A stretch of DNA of 64,000 nt from UBA10347 sp905182135 (GCA_963925805.1 CAWUSE010000022.1:74162-138161), one strand, 5' to 3'; positions 51,504-60,696 are shown, numbered from the stretch's first letter. Numbers and translations: made by a program. Notes: generated from the letters alone by a model not told the origin.

Positions 51504-52699
51504 ATGTCTTCCTACTCGTTCACCTCTGAATCAGTGACCGAGGGCCATCCCGACAAGCTGGCTGATCAAATCTCAGACTCGATACTTGACGCGCTGCTCG
51601 CTGAAGATCCCGAGAGCCGCGTCGCGTGCGAAACGTTTGTGACCACTGGCCTGGCTGTCGTGTGGGCGAGGTGACGACCAAGGCCTACGTCGACATCCCA
51701 TCGATTGTGCGTAACACGATCTGCGAGGTCGGTTATGACAATGGCGATATTGGTTACGACGGCAAGTCCGTTGGTGTGCTGGTTTCGCTCGATGAGCAGT
51801 CACCCGACATCAGCCAAGGCGTAACCGCCAGCGAAGAAGCTCGTTCTGGCGACTTTGGTGAAACTGATGACCTAGACAAACAAGGCGCTGGCGACCAGGG
51901 CATGATGTTCGGTTACGCATGCAATGAGACCGATGTACTCATGCCGCTACCGATTCATTTGGCCCACCGCATGGCCGAACGTTTGGCCGCGGTCCGCAAG
52001 GCGGGCACGGTTCCTTACCTGCGCCCCGATGGTAAGACCCAGGTGACCTTCCGCTACGAGAACGGCCATCCAGTTGCGCTCGAGAACGTTGTTGTCTCAA
52101 CCCAGCACAACCCTGGCATAAGCCGCGACAACATGATCCGCCCCGACCTGATCGAACACGTAATCAGCCCGGTGATCCCCGAGCAGTTCGCCGACGACGA
52201 CTATCAGATCTTTGTTAACCCAACTGGGAATTTCGTCATCGGTGGCCCCGTCGGCGATGCCGGGCTGACCGGCCGTAAGATTATTGTCGATACCTACGGC
52301 GGCATGGCTCGCCACGGTGGTGGTGCATTCAGCGGCAAGGACCCATCCAAGGTTGACCGTTCGGCTGCGTACGCAACCCGCTGGGTAGCTAAGAATGTGG
52401 TTGCCTCAGGAGCGGCAGATCGCTGCGAGGTGCAGGTCGCTTATGCGATCGGTGTTGCGCACCCTATGTCGGTCATGATCGAGACCTTTGGCACCGAGAC
52501 GGTGCCGCCCGAAGCTATCGAAGCGGCGGTCAACGGAGTCTTTGATCTTCGGCCTGGCGCCATCTTGCGCGACCTTGACCTCAAACGCCCTGTCTACAAG
52601 CAGACGGCTGCCTATGGTCACTTCGGTCGTGAAGGCGATGGCTTCACCTGGGAAGAGACCAATCGCGTCGATGAACTGAAGTCGGCGCTCGGCCTCTAA
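51504..52699 (+). CDS. metK: S-adenosylmethionine synthetase, frameshifted
   Basis: Makes SAM from methionine and ATP. The first frame from ATG 51504 (GGAGAA ribosome-binding site) reads SSYSFTSESVTEGHPDKLAD to VTTGLAVV, then runs into a stop at 51672-51674. The rest continues in the next frame as GEVTTKAYVDIPSIVR to the normal end at 52699. One base is missing between about 51660 and 51665 (GTG TG? GGC). With one added base the protein would have about 398 residues, the usual length. All later motifs, including GAGDQGMMFGYA and GGGAFSGKDPSKVDRSAAY, are intact. As metK is normally essential, a sequencing or assembly error is most likely. Confidence 0.9.
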
Positions 52700-52703
52700 T
52701 GGG

Positions 52704-54500
52704 GTGTCCGGCACCAGCCGGATGGTGCCCGTGACAAACGGACCTGCCGTTACAGCCCGGGCGACAGAGTCTGACGTTGCCCTGGTGGTGCGCGTGCAGC
52801 CAGATGTCACCGCGCTGCACCGGTCATTCGACTATGCCGTTCCCGAGACGTGGCGGGTCGGAAACGAGATTGATCTGAGGGTCGGCAGCCGGGTCCGTGT
52901 CGAGCTACATGGACGACGCGTTGGCGGTTGGATCACTGAACTTGATCCTGAGCCAAGGACCGACGTCGAGCTGCGCCTGCTGCAGAAATGGTCAGGCATG
53001 GGGCCAGACCATGCAATGATCGACCTGGCCAATTGGTTGGCCTATCGATGGGCGGGTTCACCAGCCAAGGCGTTGCGCACTGCGTCGCCTCGCAAGAATG
53101 TGTACCGGCTGCCAGCGCCCTCCACGAGTCGATGGACAGGCGACGTAGATCCAACTGCGGCACGAGCCTTCGAAGGCGCTGGCTCCGTCATGCGTGTCGC
53201 CCCTGGCGCTGACCGATGGCCCCTTGTCCTAGCGGCGGCAGCTCTTGGGAATCCGTTGCTGTTGATGCCAACGATCGAGGCGGCACAGCAGCTCGCATCG
53301 AGGCTACGCCGCAGCGGTCTGGAGGTAGCCCTACTACCCGAGGACTGGGCACGGGCGGCAGCTGGGGCTGTTGTGGTGGGTACCCGCGCTGGGATCCTTG
53401 GCCCTGTGGGTGACATCGGCGCCGTTGTTGTGTTCGATGAGCACGACCAGGCGTACCGCGAGGAACGAACGCCAACCTGGCATGCGCGCGAAGTCGCGAT
53501 CGAACGTGCTCGGCGAGCCGGTGTCCCTTGTGTGCTTGTTTCGCCGGCGCCGTCTGTCGAAGCCGTTGCAGCCTTGCCGCTTCACGAGCCAGACCGGTCG
53601 GCCGAACACGGAGGCTGGCCCACGATCCAAGTCGTCGATCGCCGTAGCGAACCTCCTGGGCGGCTCGGGCTTTTCAGCGAGGAACTTGTGAGGGCGTTGA
53701 GTGCCCCCGGCCGGGTTGCCTGCATCCTGAACCGCACGGGTCGTGTGCGGCTGCTCGCGTGCGTAGCGTGTGGCGAGTTGACGTGCTGCGACCTTTGTCG
53801 AGGGGCCGTTCGACAGGTCGACGATTCCACGCTGACATGCTCGCGTTGCGGCGATACCAGGCCGCCGGTGTGTGCCGACTGCGGTGGAGCCCGGCTCAAG
53901 AACCTGGTACTTGGGGTTTCCCGAGCTCGAGAAGAACTCAGTGCGCTGCTCAATGAGCAGGTGGGCGAGGTCACTGCGTCGAATTCATCGAACGGCAATG
54001 CTCGCGTGGTTATCGGCACTGAAGCCCTGCTCCGAGCGTCGCCCGGGCGCAACGCCCGATGGGCTTCGGTAGCGTTCCTTGACTTCGACCAGCATCTCAC
54101 AGCGCTGCGCCAGCAGGCCGAATCAGAAGCTATCGGTCTGCTCGTAATGGCTGCGCGATTGGTAGGTCCTCGGCGAACCGGCGGCCGAGTGCTCGTGCAG
54201 ACTCGCATGGGTGAACACCGCGTGCTTGATGCGGCCCGACGGGCTGAACCTGCAGTGTTAACGACATCTTTAGCTGTCCAAGCTGACCAGATGCGTTGGC
54301 CGCCAGCGGTAGCGCAAGCCGAAGTTTCGGGCAAAGGGGCACTCGGTTTCATCGAGCGGCTTGGTAACCCGATGGGGTTGCAGGTACTTGGCCCAAATGA
54401 TGATCGCTGGCTGATCCGAGCCGACGACAATGACACGCTCGTGACCGAGTTGGCTCGCGTTGATCGAGGCGATGATCGGCTTCGGCTGGCCGTGCACTAA
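52704..54500 (+). CDS. priA: Primosomal protein PriA, helicase-degenerate
   Basis: 598 residues. The 3'-end-binding N-terminal domain (HRSFDYAVPETWRVGNEIDL) and the zinc region with paired cysteines (CVACGELTCCDLC, then CSRCGD and CADCGG) are kept. The Walker A site GxTGSGKT is gone (PGADRWPLVLAAA in its place), and DEEHD reads DEHDQAY. Loss of ATPase motifs is usual for actinobacterial PriA, which presumably only organises restart of replication forks. The GTG start is 5 nt after metK; later in-frame starts are possible. It is shorter than active PriA (about 730). Confidence 0.9.
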   Translation: MSGTSRMVPVTNGPAVTARATESDVALVVRVQPDVTALHRSFDYAVPETWRVGNEIDLRVGSRVRVELHGRRVGGWITELDPEPRTDVELRLLQKWSGMGPDHAMIDLANWLAYRWAGSPAKALRTASPRKNVYRLPAPSTSRWTGDVDPTAARAFEGAGSVMRVAPGADRWPLVLAAAALGNPLLLMPTIEAAQQLASRLRRSGLEVALLPEDWARAAAGAVVVGTRAGILGPVGDIGAVVVFDEHDQAYREERTPTWHAREVAIERARRAGVPCVLVSPAPSVEAVAALPLHEPDRSAEHGGWPTIQVVDRRSEPPGRLGLFSEELVRALSAPGRVACILNRTGRVRLLACVACGELTCCDLCRGAVRQVDDSTLTCSRCGDTRPPVCADCGGARLKNLVLGVSRAREELSALLNEQVGEVTASNSSNGNARVVIGTEALLRASPGRNARWASVAFLDFDQHLTALRQQAESEAIGLLVMAARLVGPRRTGGRVLVQTRMGEHRVLDAARRAEPAVLTTSLAVQADQMRWPPAVAQAEVSGKGALGFIERLGNPMGLQVLGPNDDRWLIRADDNDTLVTELARVDRGDDRLRLAVH

Positions 54501-54520
54501 CCCGGCTTCGACCCAGGTTG

Positions 54521-55045
54521 TTAGGCGGTGAAGGCCTGGCGGCGGGCCTCATACATGGCAATCGACGCTGCGGTGGCCACGTTGAGTGATCCGATCCGTC
54601 CGAGCTGAGGTAAAAAGACCACCGAGTCGCATTCGGTCAATGCTGACTTTGACAGCCCTCGGTCCTCATGTCCGATGATGAAACACATCGGCGAGGGCAA
54701 GTCCGCATCGTGGATCGGTACGGCCTGGTCGGCGAGCTCGAGACCAACTATTGAATAACCTGCAAGTCGTGCTGCGGCGATGGCCGAGGCCAGATCGTCG
54801 TGCATGGTCCATGGGACGAATCGATCAGCGCCGAGCGCTGTCTTGCCGACATTGGTGCTCGTCGGGTCGATCTGCATCGCCGCCAGGTAAAGATGTTCGA
54901 CTCGGTACGCAGCGGCCGTGCGCAAGATGGCCCCCAGATTGAACGGGCCGCCAAGGCCTTCGAGCATCAACGCGAGTCGCGGCGGTTCGTCCTTACGCCA
55001 CGTGCGGTGAAGACGCTTGAGTTCGGTGCTTGTCAGCTGCTTCAT
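54521..55045 (-). CDS. SpoU/TrmH-family RNA 2'-O-methyltransferase
   Basis: 174 residues. All three SPOUT motifs are present: PFNLGAILRTAAAYRVEHLY, CFIIGHEDRGLS and the knot LPQLGRIGSLNVATAASIAM. Members methylate ribose in tRNA or rRNA; which RNA is not clear. The domain has no N-terminal RNA-binding extension. The start at 55045 overlaps the upstream RsmC-like gene by 4 nt (ATGA), so the two RNA-modification genes form an operon. A longer in-frame extension would lie entirely inside that gene and is rejected. Confidence 0.88.
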   Translation of the reverse strand: MKQLTSTELKRLHRTWRKDEPPRLALMLEGLGGPFNLGAILRTAAAYRVEHLYLAAMQIDPTSTNVGKTALGADRFVPWTMHDDLASAIAAARLAGYSIVGLELADQAVPIHDADLPSPMCFIIGHEDRGLSKSALTECDSVVFLPQLGRIGSLNVATAASIAMYEARRQAFTA

Positions 55046-55677
55046 GTGGGACCTGCCTGCTCTGCAGAGGGATTTGCGGTGACGCGGGGTTGGACGATCA
55101 ATACTCGATAGCCGCTTCGGCTCGTCAGCCGGCTCGTAGCCCAGCCCTGCTCGGTTAGCCAACGCTGCAGTGAATCGCTGCCTAAGTGTTTATGGACCAC
55201 GAGCTCGGCATGGCCATCAGGTGTGAGCCGATCAAGCCAGAGTTCCAGCAATGGGTGGAGGTTCTTCTTGCCAATCCGAATCGGCGGATTTGACACGATC
55301 AGATCGAACCGCTGATCAGTTGGCATGTCCTCGGGCGCATGAACAGTGATGTCCAAGCCCAGGCGCTTCGCGTTCGATGCACAAAGGTCACGAGCACGGC
55401 TATTGACATCGACCGCCCAGACTTTGGCTGAAGGTGCACGTTTTGCGACCGCACAGGCAATAGGTCCGTAGCCACAGCCCATGTCGAGGATGGTCTTTGC
55501 CTTTCGTGGACGAGCCGCCTCGACCAGTAGGACTTGTGTGCCTTCGTCGATCTTTGTCGCCGAGAATACGCCTCGATCGACATCTAGCTCGACCGACAGA
55601 TCAGAGAGATGCAGCGGCACCTGCCGTACGTTGCTTTTTACCGATGGATCCCCGTCGAAATAATGGCTTTCGGTCAC
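55042..55677 (-). CDS. RsmC-like class I methyltransferase
   Basis: 211 residues. The SAM-binding motif is ILDMGCGYGPIACAVAK (about residues 65-81) and the catalytic motif is LIVSNPPIRIGK (NPP). With the N-terminal SHYFDGDPSVKSN and the RGVFSATKIDEGT block it matches the small RsmC/RlmG-like group that methylates guanine in rRNA. The GTG start at 55677 has TACCCT 7 nt upstream on the minus strand; the upstream open frame lacks support. Confidence 0.85.
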   Translation of the reverse strand: MTESHYFDGDPSVKSNVRQVPLHLSDLSVELDVDRGVFSATKIDEGTQVLLVEAARPRKAKTILDMGCGYGPIACAVAKRAPSAKVWAVDVNSRARDLCASNAKRLGLDITVHAPEDMPTDQRFDLIVSNPPIRIGKKNLHPLLELWLDRLTPDGHAELVVHKHLGSDSLQRWLTEQGWATSRLTSRSGYRVLIVQPRVTANPSAEQAGPT

Positions 55678-55690
55678 GAGGCGCAGGGTA
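55678..55690 (-). promoter_or_regulatory. RsmC-like gene -10 box, leaderless type
   Basis: Minus-strand TACCCT (55685-55690), 7 nt before GTG 55677. Confidence 0.5.
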
Positions 55691-55883
55691 TCTGGGCTTG
55701 CCGCGCCGCGGCCTTGATGCCTTCGTTTGGTCGTTTTCTGCCGGAGCGCCCCGCATCTCATCGCTCGGCGCAGCGATGGGCTGTACTCGTTGGCCGTGCC
55801 GGATTGATGGGCAGATTGATGATGGACCCGTTACACGGAGACCAAAAGGTTCGATGGTGGAATGGTGCAGGGGCAGTGTCGGT

Positions 55884-55896
55884 TACGCTTCTCGTG
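55884..55896 (+). promoter_or_regulatory. def -10 box, leaderless type
   Basis: TACGCT at 55884-55889 and 7 nt to ATG 55897. It decides this start against the long upstream open frame. Confidence 0.5.
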
Positions 55897-56436
55897 ATGG
55901 CTAGCCAGAGAATTCGCACCTACGGGGATCCGGTCCTCAACACCAAAGCTAGCGATGTCACCAACATCGATGGCAAGTTCATAAAACTTTGCGATGACAT
56001 GTTCGTTGCCATGTACGACGCACCAGGAATTGGTCTGGCTGCACCCCAAGTTGGCGTGCAAAAACGCTTCTTCGTCTACGACATTGACGATGAACCTGGT
56101 GTGCTCATCAACCCAACAATCACCGAATCCGACGGGGAATGGGTTTTTGAAGAAGGCTGTCTGTCGGTCCCCGACATGTCGTTCGAAATCGTGCGTCCTA
56201 AGCAAATACTGGTCTCTGGCATCGATCTTAAAGGCAACGAGATCACCCTTGAAGCTGACGAATTGTTCTCTCGGCTGATCCAACACGAGATCGACCATCT
56301 CGACGGTGTGTTGCTACTCGAACATCTTGACGATGACCAACGTCGCGAAGCAATAATTGAACTCAACGCACGCAAACTGACTGCCGAAGCTGAACGTGCG
56401 ATGAAGTCAAGCAGCGGCGGGCTTCAGCTTCCGTAA
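55897..56436 (+). CDS. def: Peptide deformylase
   Basis: 179 residues. Removes formyl from nascent proteins. The three metal/catalytic motifs are intact: GIGLAAPQVG, EEGCLSVPD and QHEIDHLDG. The N-terminus RIRTYGDPVLNTKA is typical. An open frame extends 288 nt upstream, but the leaderless box and the family N-terminus place the start at 55897. It lies 8 nt before fmt, its functional partner. Confidence 0.95.
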   Translation: MASQRIRTYGDPVLNTKASDVTNIDGKFIKLCDDMFVAMYDAPGIGLAAPQVGVQKRFFVYDIDDEPGVLINPTITESDGEWVFEEGCLSVPDMSFEIVRPKQILVSGIDLKGNEITLEADELFSRLIQHEIDHLDGVLLLEHLDDDQRREAIIELNARKLTAEAERAMKSSSGGLQLP

Positions 56437-56444
56437 GCTGCCCC

Positions 56445-57335
56445 ATGGCCCACATTGCTCATCCCGGGGGACCGGCCCGAATCGTTTACCTGGGATCACC
56501 TGAGATAGCGGTCGCGCCGCTCAAGGCGTTGGTACAAGCAGGGCACGAAGTGGCTCTCGTAGTAACCAACCCAGACCGCCGACGCGGTCGCGGCAAGGAC
56601 CTGATGTCAACGCCGGTCAAAGCATGTGCTGTCGAGCTCGGACTGCCGGTGAGCCATGTACTCGACGACGTTCTGGGAGCTGGCGCTGTGTTCGGCGTGG
56701 TTGTGGCGTACGGCCACATCATTGGTAATGAGGTTCTTGAAGCGCTCCCCATGGTCAACATTCATTTCTCGTTACTGCCGCGGTGGCGAGGTGCAGCACC
56801 GCTGGAACGTGCCATCTTGGCCGGGGACCAGACAACAGGCGTCTGCCTCATGGAAATTGCTGAAGCGCTCGACGAAGGCGACGTCTACGCCCGGGCCGAG
56901 ATCCCTATAGCTGACCAGACGCTCGACGAACTTCGAGAGTCGCTGGTCCAGGCAAGTTGCGACCTTCTGGTCACAGAACTCCGCAATGGGCTCGGCACGC
57001 CTGAACCTCAATCGGGCGATGTGACCTATGCCCGCAAGTTGAAGTCCGACGACTTTGCGCTCGATTTCAGCGAACCAGCAGTGCAGCTTGCCAGGGTGAT
57101 CAGGCTTGGTCGGGCCCACACAACTCTGCAAGGGAAACGCTTTTCTATCAAGGCCGCCTCGGTCGATGGCGAGCCGTGCAATAGGGCTCCAGGATCGCTT
57201 GATGGGGTACGAGTAGCAACCGGCCACGGGTGGCTCGTGATGGAAACGGTGCAGCCCGAAGGTAAGAAACCAGTGCCCGCTGATGATTGGCGACGAGGTG
57301 CCCGCATTGATCCCACTACTGTGCTGAGCGCATGA
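56445..57335 (+). CDS. fmt: Methionyl-tRNA formyltransferase
   Basis: 296 residues, slightly short. Formylates initiator Met-tRNA. The N-terminal Rossmann domain starts RIVYLGSPEIAVAPLKALV. The catalytic region VNIHFSLLPRWRGAAPLERA and ALDEGDVYA contains the conserved Asn-His-Asp, and the C-terminal tRNA-binding OB domain follows after residue 200. Its stop overlaps the rsmB start by 4 nt. The def-fmt-rsmB order is common in bacteria. Confidence 0.95.
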   Translation: MAHIAHPGGPARIVYLGSPEIAVAPLKALVQAGHEVALVVTNPDRRRGRGKDLMSTPVKACAVELGLPVSHVLDDVLGAGAVFGVVVAYGHIIGNEVLEALPMVNIHFSLLPRWRGAAPLERAILAGDQTTGVCLMEIAEALDEGDVYARAEIPIADQTLDELRESLVQASCDLLVTELRNGLGTPEPQSGDVTYARKLKSDDFALDFSEPAVQLARVIRLGRAHTTLQGKRFSIKAASVDGEPCNRAPGSLDGVRVATGHGWLVMETVQPEGKKPVPADDWRRGARIDPTTVLSA

Positions 57336-58447
57336 GCTCTCGCCAAGTCGCCTTCGACACGCTGAAACGCATTGACCACAAAGGTGCGTTCGCCAATTTG
57401 GTCCTGGACGCGGAACTGAAGCGGTCCGAGCTGGACGCTCAAGATCGCCGCTTCACCACCCAACTGGTTTATGGCACGACGCGTATGCGTCGGGCTTGCG
57501 ACTTTCTCGTTGACCGCTTCGTTATGCGAGAGGTCGATCCTGTCGTGCGCACGCTGCTACGCCTGGGTGCGTACCAGCTGCACTATCTGTCGACCCCTAA
57601 CCATGCTGCTGTTGACGCCACTGTCGGTATCGCACCTAAGAGAGCTCGCGGATTCGTTAACGCAGTGTTGCGCAAGGTCGCAAGCGCCGACGTCGAATGG
57701 CCCAGCGATGCCGTTCGACTGAGTTACCCCGATTGGCTCATCGCCCAACTGGTGAATGACCATGGGGAGGCCGATGCGCTGGCCATGCTTGAACGGATGA
57801 ACATAGAACCAAGCGTGCACGAACGCTCCGACGGCTATGTGCAGGATCCGGCGTCACAATGGGTATGTGAGACGGTCGATGCGCAGCCGACGGACGTGAT
57901 CTTAGATTCGTGCGCAGCTCCTGGAGGCAAGGCGACTTTGATGGCAGCCGACGGGGCGATCGTTATCGCCGCGGACCGCAGCACGAAACGAACCCGCCTC
58001 GTTGCAGCAAATGCGTTGCGAACCGGAGCAGCGTCGGTCTCAGCTGTTGTGGCAGAGGGCACCGCCTCACCGTTTCGGACCAGCGCCTTTGACCGGGTAC
58101 TGGTTGATGCCCCATGTTCCGGTCTTGGAGTTCTTCGTCGCCGTGCCGATGCGCGCTGGCGCATCGATACCGAGGCGATTGACCGTCTCACCAAACTGCA
58201 GACCAAGTTGCTGGCCCATGGGGCACAGGCCGTCAAGCCCGGTGGCCGGCTGGTCTATTCGGTTTGCACCGTGACGCGGGCCGAGACCTCAGATATTGCT
58301 GCCACGATCGGCGAGGGCTTTGAACCTATCGACGTTGCGGCGACCAACGATGTGTGGCGTCGCTGGGGGAGTGGCGGAGGATGTGTGCTTCCACAAGATC
58401 ACGACAGTGACGGCATGGCGGTCTTTGCATGGCAGCGTGCCCGTTAG
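57332..58447 (+). CDS. rsmB: 16S rRNA (cytosine-5)-methyltransferase RsmB
   Basis: 371 residues, shorter than the E. coli enzyme (about 430). An N-terminal NusB-like RNA-binding domain (VAFDTLKRIDHKGAFANLVL) is followed by the Rossmann methyltransferase domain with DSCAAPGGKATLMAA. The two catalytic cysteines are in DAPCSGLGVLRRR and YSVCTVTRAE. The linker between domains is shortened, which accounts for the small size. Coupled to fmt. Confidence 0.93.
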   Translation: MSSRQVAFDTLKRIDHKGAFANLVLDAELKRSELDAQDRRFTTQLVYGTTRMRRACDFLVDRFVMREVDPVVRTLLRLGAYQLHYLSTPNHAAVDATVGIAPKRARGFVNAVLRKVASADVEWPSDAVRLSYPDWLIAQLVNDHGEADALAMLERMNIEPSVHERSDGYVQDPASQWVCETVDAQPTDVILDSCAAPGGKATLMAADGAIVIAADRSTKRTRLVAANALRTGAASVSAVVAEGTASPFRTSAFDRVLVDAPCSGLGVLRRRADARWRIDTEAIDRLTKLQTKLLAHGAQAVKPGGRLVYSVCTVTRAETSDIAATIGEGFEPIDVAATNDVWRRWGSGGGCVLPQDHDSDGMAVFAWQRAR

Positions 58448-58540
58448 TAGCACTAGTTGTGTGGCAGTATGGCAGTAGCCCCATCGGCACTGGGTTTAGA
58501 ATCGACTCAGATGGGCCGAGGCTGAGAGCGCCGCATCAGA

Positions 58541-58552
58541 TATGTTCTTCCG
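58541..58552 (+). promoter_or_regulatory. mog -10 box, leaderless type
   Basis: TATGTT at 58541-58546 and 6 nt to ATG 58553. Confidence 0.5.
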
Positions 58553-59041
58553 ATGCCAGATCATGACACCGCCGGTTTGGCGGCCAAGGTGCTTACTGTC
58601 TCTGACGGGGTGGTGCATGGCACCCGAGAAGACCGGTCCGGAGCCGTGCTCGTGGAGCTGCTTACCGAACATGGTTACGACGTCGTTGAGCAGCGGGTGG
58701 TGGCAGATGGCATCGAAAATGTATCTCAGGCTTTGATCGAGATGTCCGACGGGTTTGTGGGCGCTGTGATTACAACTGGCGGCACTGGGTTCGGGCCACG
58801 TGACCTGACACCCGAAGGCACTCGGCTGGTCATCGAGCGGGAAGCCCCTGGTATCGCTGAAGCCATGCGGCTAGTTAACCCGCTCGGTCGATTGAGCCGA
58901 GCCATTGCAGGCACCCGCGGCACGACTCTGATCGTCAACTCACCGGGCTCTCCAAAGGGCACGGTCGAGACTGTTACCGCCGTCATCGATGTGATCCCAC
59001 ACGCCGTCCGCCTTATGGCCGCTGCACCCACTGATCACTAA
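58553..59041 (+). CDS. mog: MogA/MoaB-family molybdenum cofactor protein
   Basis: 162 residues. The molybdopterin-binding motifs VLTVSDGVVHGTREDRSG and TTGGTGFGPRDLTPEGT are clear. The family adenylates molybdopterin (Mog, and MoaB in some lineages). MogA and MoaB cannot be separated from sequence alone. Its stop shares one base with the ribD start. The pairing of a molybdenum cofactor gene with a riboflavin gene is not an obvious pathway link. Confidence 0.88.
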   Translation: MPDHDTAGLAAKVLTVSDGVVHGTREDRSGAVLVELLTEHGYDVVEQRVVADGIENVSQALIEMSDGFVGAVITTGGTGFGPRDLTPEGTRLVIEREAPGIAEAMRLVNPLGRLSRAIAGTRGTTLIVNSPGSPKGTVETVTAVIDVIPHAVRLMAAAPTDH

Positions 59042-60051
59042 TGGCTGATCGACGCGACGCCGACTACATGGGTCGGGCCATCAATGCCGCTGATTCATCG
59101 CGGCTCATCGCCCCGCCGAACCCATGGGTGGGTGCTGCCATTGCCTCGGGAACAGCGATGTTCACAGGGGCTACATCACGATACGGCGGGCCTCACGCTG
59201 AGGTAAACGCTTTGACCGCAGCCGGCGATGACGCTCGTGGCGCGACGATGTACACCACGCTCGAACCGTGTTGCCACCACGGCCAGACAGGGCCTTGTAC
59301 CGAGGCCATCATTCAGGCGGGTATCGCCCGTGTGGTCATTGCACTTACCGATCCGGACCCACTCGTGGCGGGCAAAGGGATTCAACGACTGATCGAGGCT
59401 GGGATCGAAGTTGACATCGGCGTTGGTGCCGCTCGCGTCGAGCGTCAACTCCGTCCTTATCTGCATCATCGGCGCACTGGACGCCCGCTCGTCGTGCTCA
59501 AACTTGCCGCAACGCTCGATGGTTTCACTGCTGCGCCCGACCGTACGAGCAAATGGATAACTGGTCCAGAGGCTCGCTTAGATAGCCACCGCCTTCGTGC
59601 CGAGAGCGACGCTCTCCTCGTTGGAGCCGGAACTATTCGAGCTGATGATCCAGCACTTACTGTTCGAGACTTCGCCCCAATCGGCATTGATGGAGACGAG
59701 ATCCAGCCCTTGCGCGTCGTGTTGGGTTCTGCGCCCGACGATGCTCGTGCCCAACCATTAATAGAACTCAGCGGTGAACTCGACGCGGTGCTCGTTGATC
59801 TCGCTGGCCGGGGTGTGCTGCAACTTATGGTTGAGGGTGGCGCACATGTTGCCGGAGCGTTCCATCGCGCGGGTTTAATCGATCGGTATGTGATTTATTT
59901 GGCACCGGCTCTGTTTGGTGGGGCTGATGCCCGTCCCTTGTTCTCGGGGCCAGGGGCGGGAACGATCGACGACATCTGGCGAGGCGAGATCATCGATGTG
60001 CGCCAGCTGGGCTCCGATGTGCGCATCGAGATGCGACCGCGTTCGAAGTAG
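59041..60051 (+). CDS. ribD: Bifunctional riboflavin deaminase/reductase RibD
   Basis: 336 residues. The N-terminal cytidine-deaminase-like domain has NPWVGAAIASG, the zinc motif HAEVNAL and PCCHHGQTGPC. The C-terminal reductase domain begins near residue 147 (LVVLKLAATLDGFTAAPDR) and includes LMVEGGAHVAGAF. Together they convert the GTP-derived pyrimidine in two steps. Other rib genes are not in this window, and no FMN riboswitch was found upstream. Confidence 0.94.
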   Translation: MADRRDADYMGRAINAADSSRLIAPPNPWVGAAIASGTAMFTGATSRYGGPHAEVNALTAAGDDARGATMYTTLEPCCHHGQTGPCTEAIIQAGIARVVIALTDPDPLVAGKGIQRLIEAGIEVDIGVGAARVERQLRPYLHHRRTGRPLVVLKLAATLDGFTAAPDRTSKWITGPEARLDSHRLRAESDALLVGAGTIRADDPALTVRDFAPIGIDGDEIQPLRVVLGSAPDDARAQPLIELSGELDAVLVDLAGRGVLQLMVEGGAHVAGAFHRAGLIDRYVIYLAPALFGGADARPLFSGPGAGTIDDIWRGEIIDVRQLGSDVRIEMRPRSK

Positions 60052-60257
60052 CGTTCCCGCAGAAAGCCTCCGCAGTAATGCCCTCAGGCTGAAGGCAAGG
60101 GGAAATGTGGTGATCGAGCGACGCATGTGGGCCAGGTATGACCGACATGGCGAAACGTATTGGGTGGCACTGCGCACGTGCTTGCATCTGAGCAGGGCGT
60201 TGTGGATCAACAACCGGTGAGAGGCGCGTACTCAGTGCGGGTACTCCGTGCTGGTGG

Positions 60258-60683
60258 CTAGGTTTCGTCGTCCTGTGTCGATAGTTCGACAAAGGCCATT
60301 TGAATCTGGGCCCTCGCCGCGTGCAGCGTTTCTTCGTGTTCGCCTAATCGGCCGGGCAGAGCGTCGACGATGGCGGCCATAGCATCGATAGCAACCTTGG
60401 CTTCGCTCAGGTTCGGCGGATTGTTGCTTAGGTGAATTGCACCTAGTTCGTACAGACCCATGGCATGGTTCGCGACCACCATCGACGATGGTGTGTCGGC
60501 CAGCCGTTCCCGGGCTTCAGCGAGTTCTGCGGCCATGGCTTCGGCCTGAGCTCGTTCTTCGGGGCTCAGGTCATCGAGGGACGGTGCCCCAGGAATTCCA
60601 CTGCTCATCTCTTCGGCCGCAGGGGTCGATGCTGGTTGATCGCGAGGCACCTCGTGCTCGCCGTCTGGTGTCCACAGGCTCAT
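60258..60683 (-). CDS. DUF1844-like protein, unknown function
   Basis: 141 residues. Acidic, Pro/Ala-rich N-terminus (about 1-45), then a helical region with VVANHAMGLYELGAIHLSN and EAKVAIDAMAAIVDALPGRL. The pattern resembles the DUF1844 group (short helical proteins with a conserved asparagine-rich turn); this is from pattern memory only. The ATG at 60683 has TAGGAT 7 nt upstream on the minus strand. It is divergent from rpiB. Confidence 0.65.
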   Translation of the reverse strand: MSLWTPDGEHEVPRDQPASTPAAEEMSSGIPGAPSLDDLSPEERAQAEAMAAELAEARERLADTPSSMVVANHAMGLYELGAIHLSNNPPNLSEAKVAIDAMAAIVDALPGRLGEHEETLHAARAQIQMAFVELSTQDDET

Positions 60684-60696
60684 GCCGCGCATCCTA
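60684..60696 (-). promoter_or_regulatory. DUF1844-like gene -10 box, leaderless type
   Basis: Minus-strand TAGGAT (60691-60696), 7 nt before ATG 60683. Confidence 0.5.

Noticed and set aside
51626..52699. A separate second gene starting inside metK
   Set aside because: The start region reads as out-of-frame MetK; motifs resume only after the shift, so this is the 3' part of one frameshifted gene.
55609..55896. N-terminal extension of peptide deformylase by 96 codons
   Set aside because: It overlaps the divergent RsmC-like gene start and a leaderless box precedes the family start at 55897.
60052..60257. FMN riboswitch or missing rib genes after ribD
   Set aside because: The conserved FMN aptamer segments are absent and no coding frame is convincing in the 206-nt gap.
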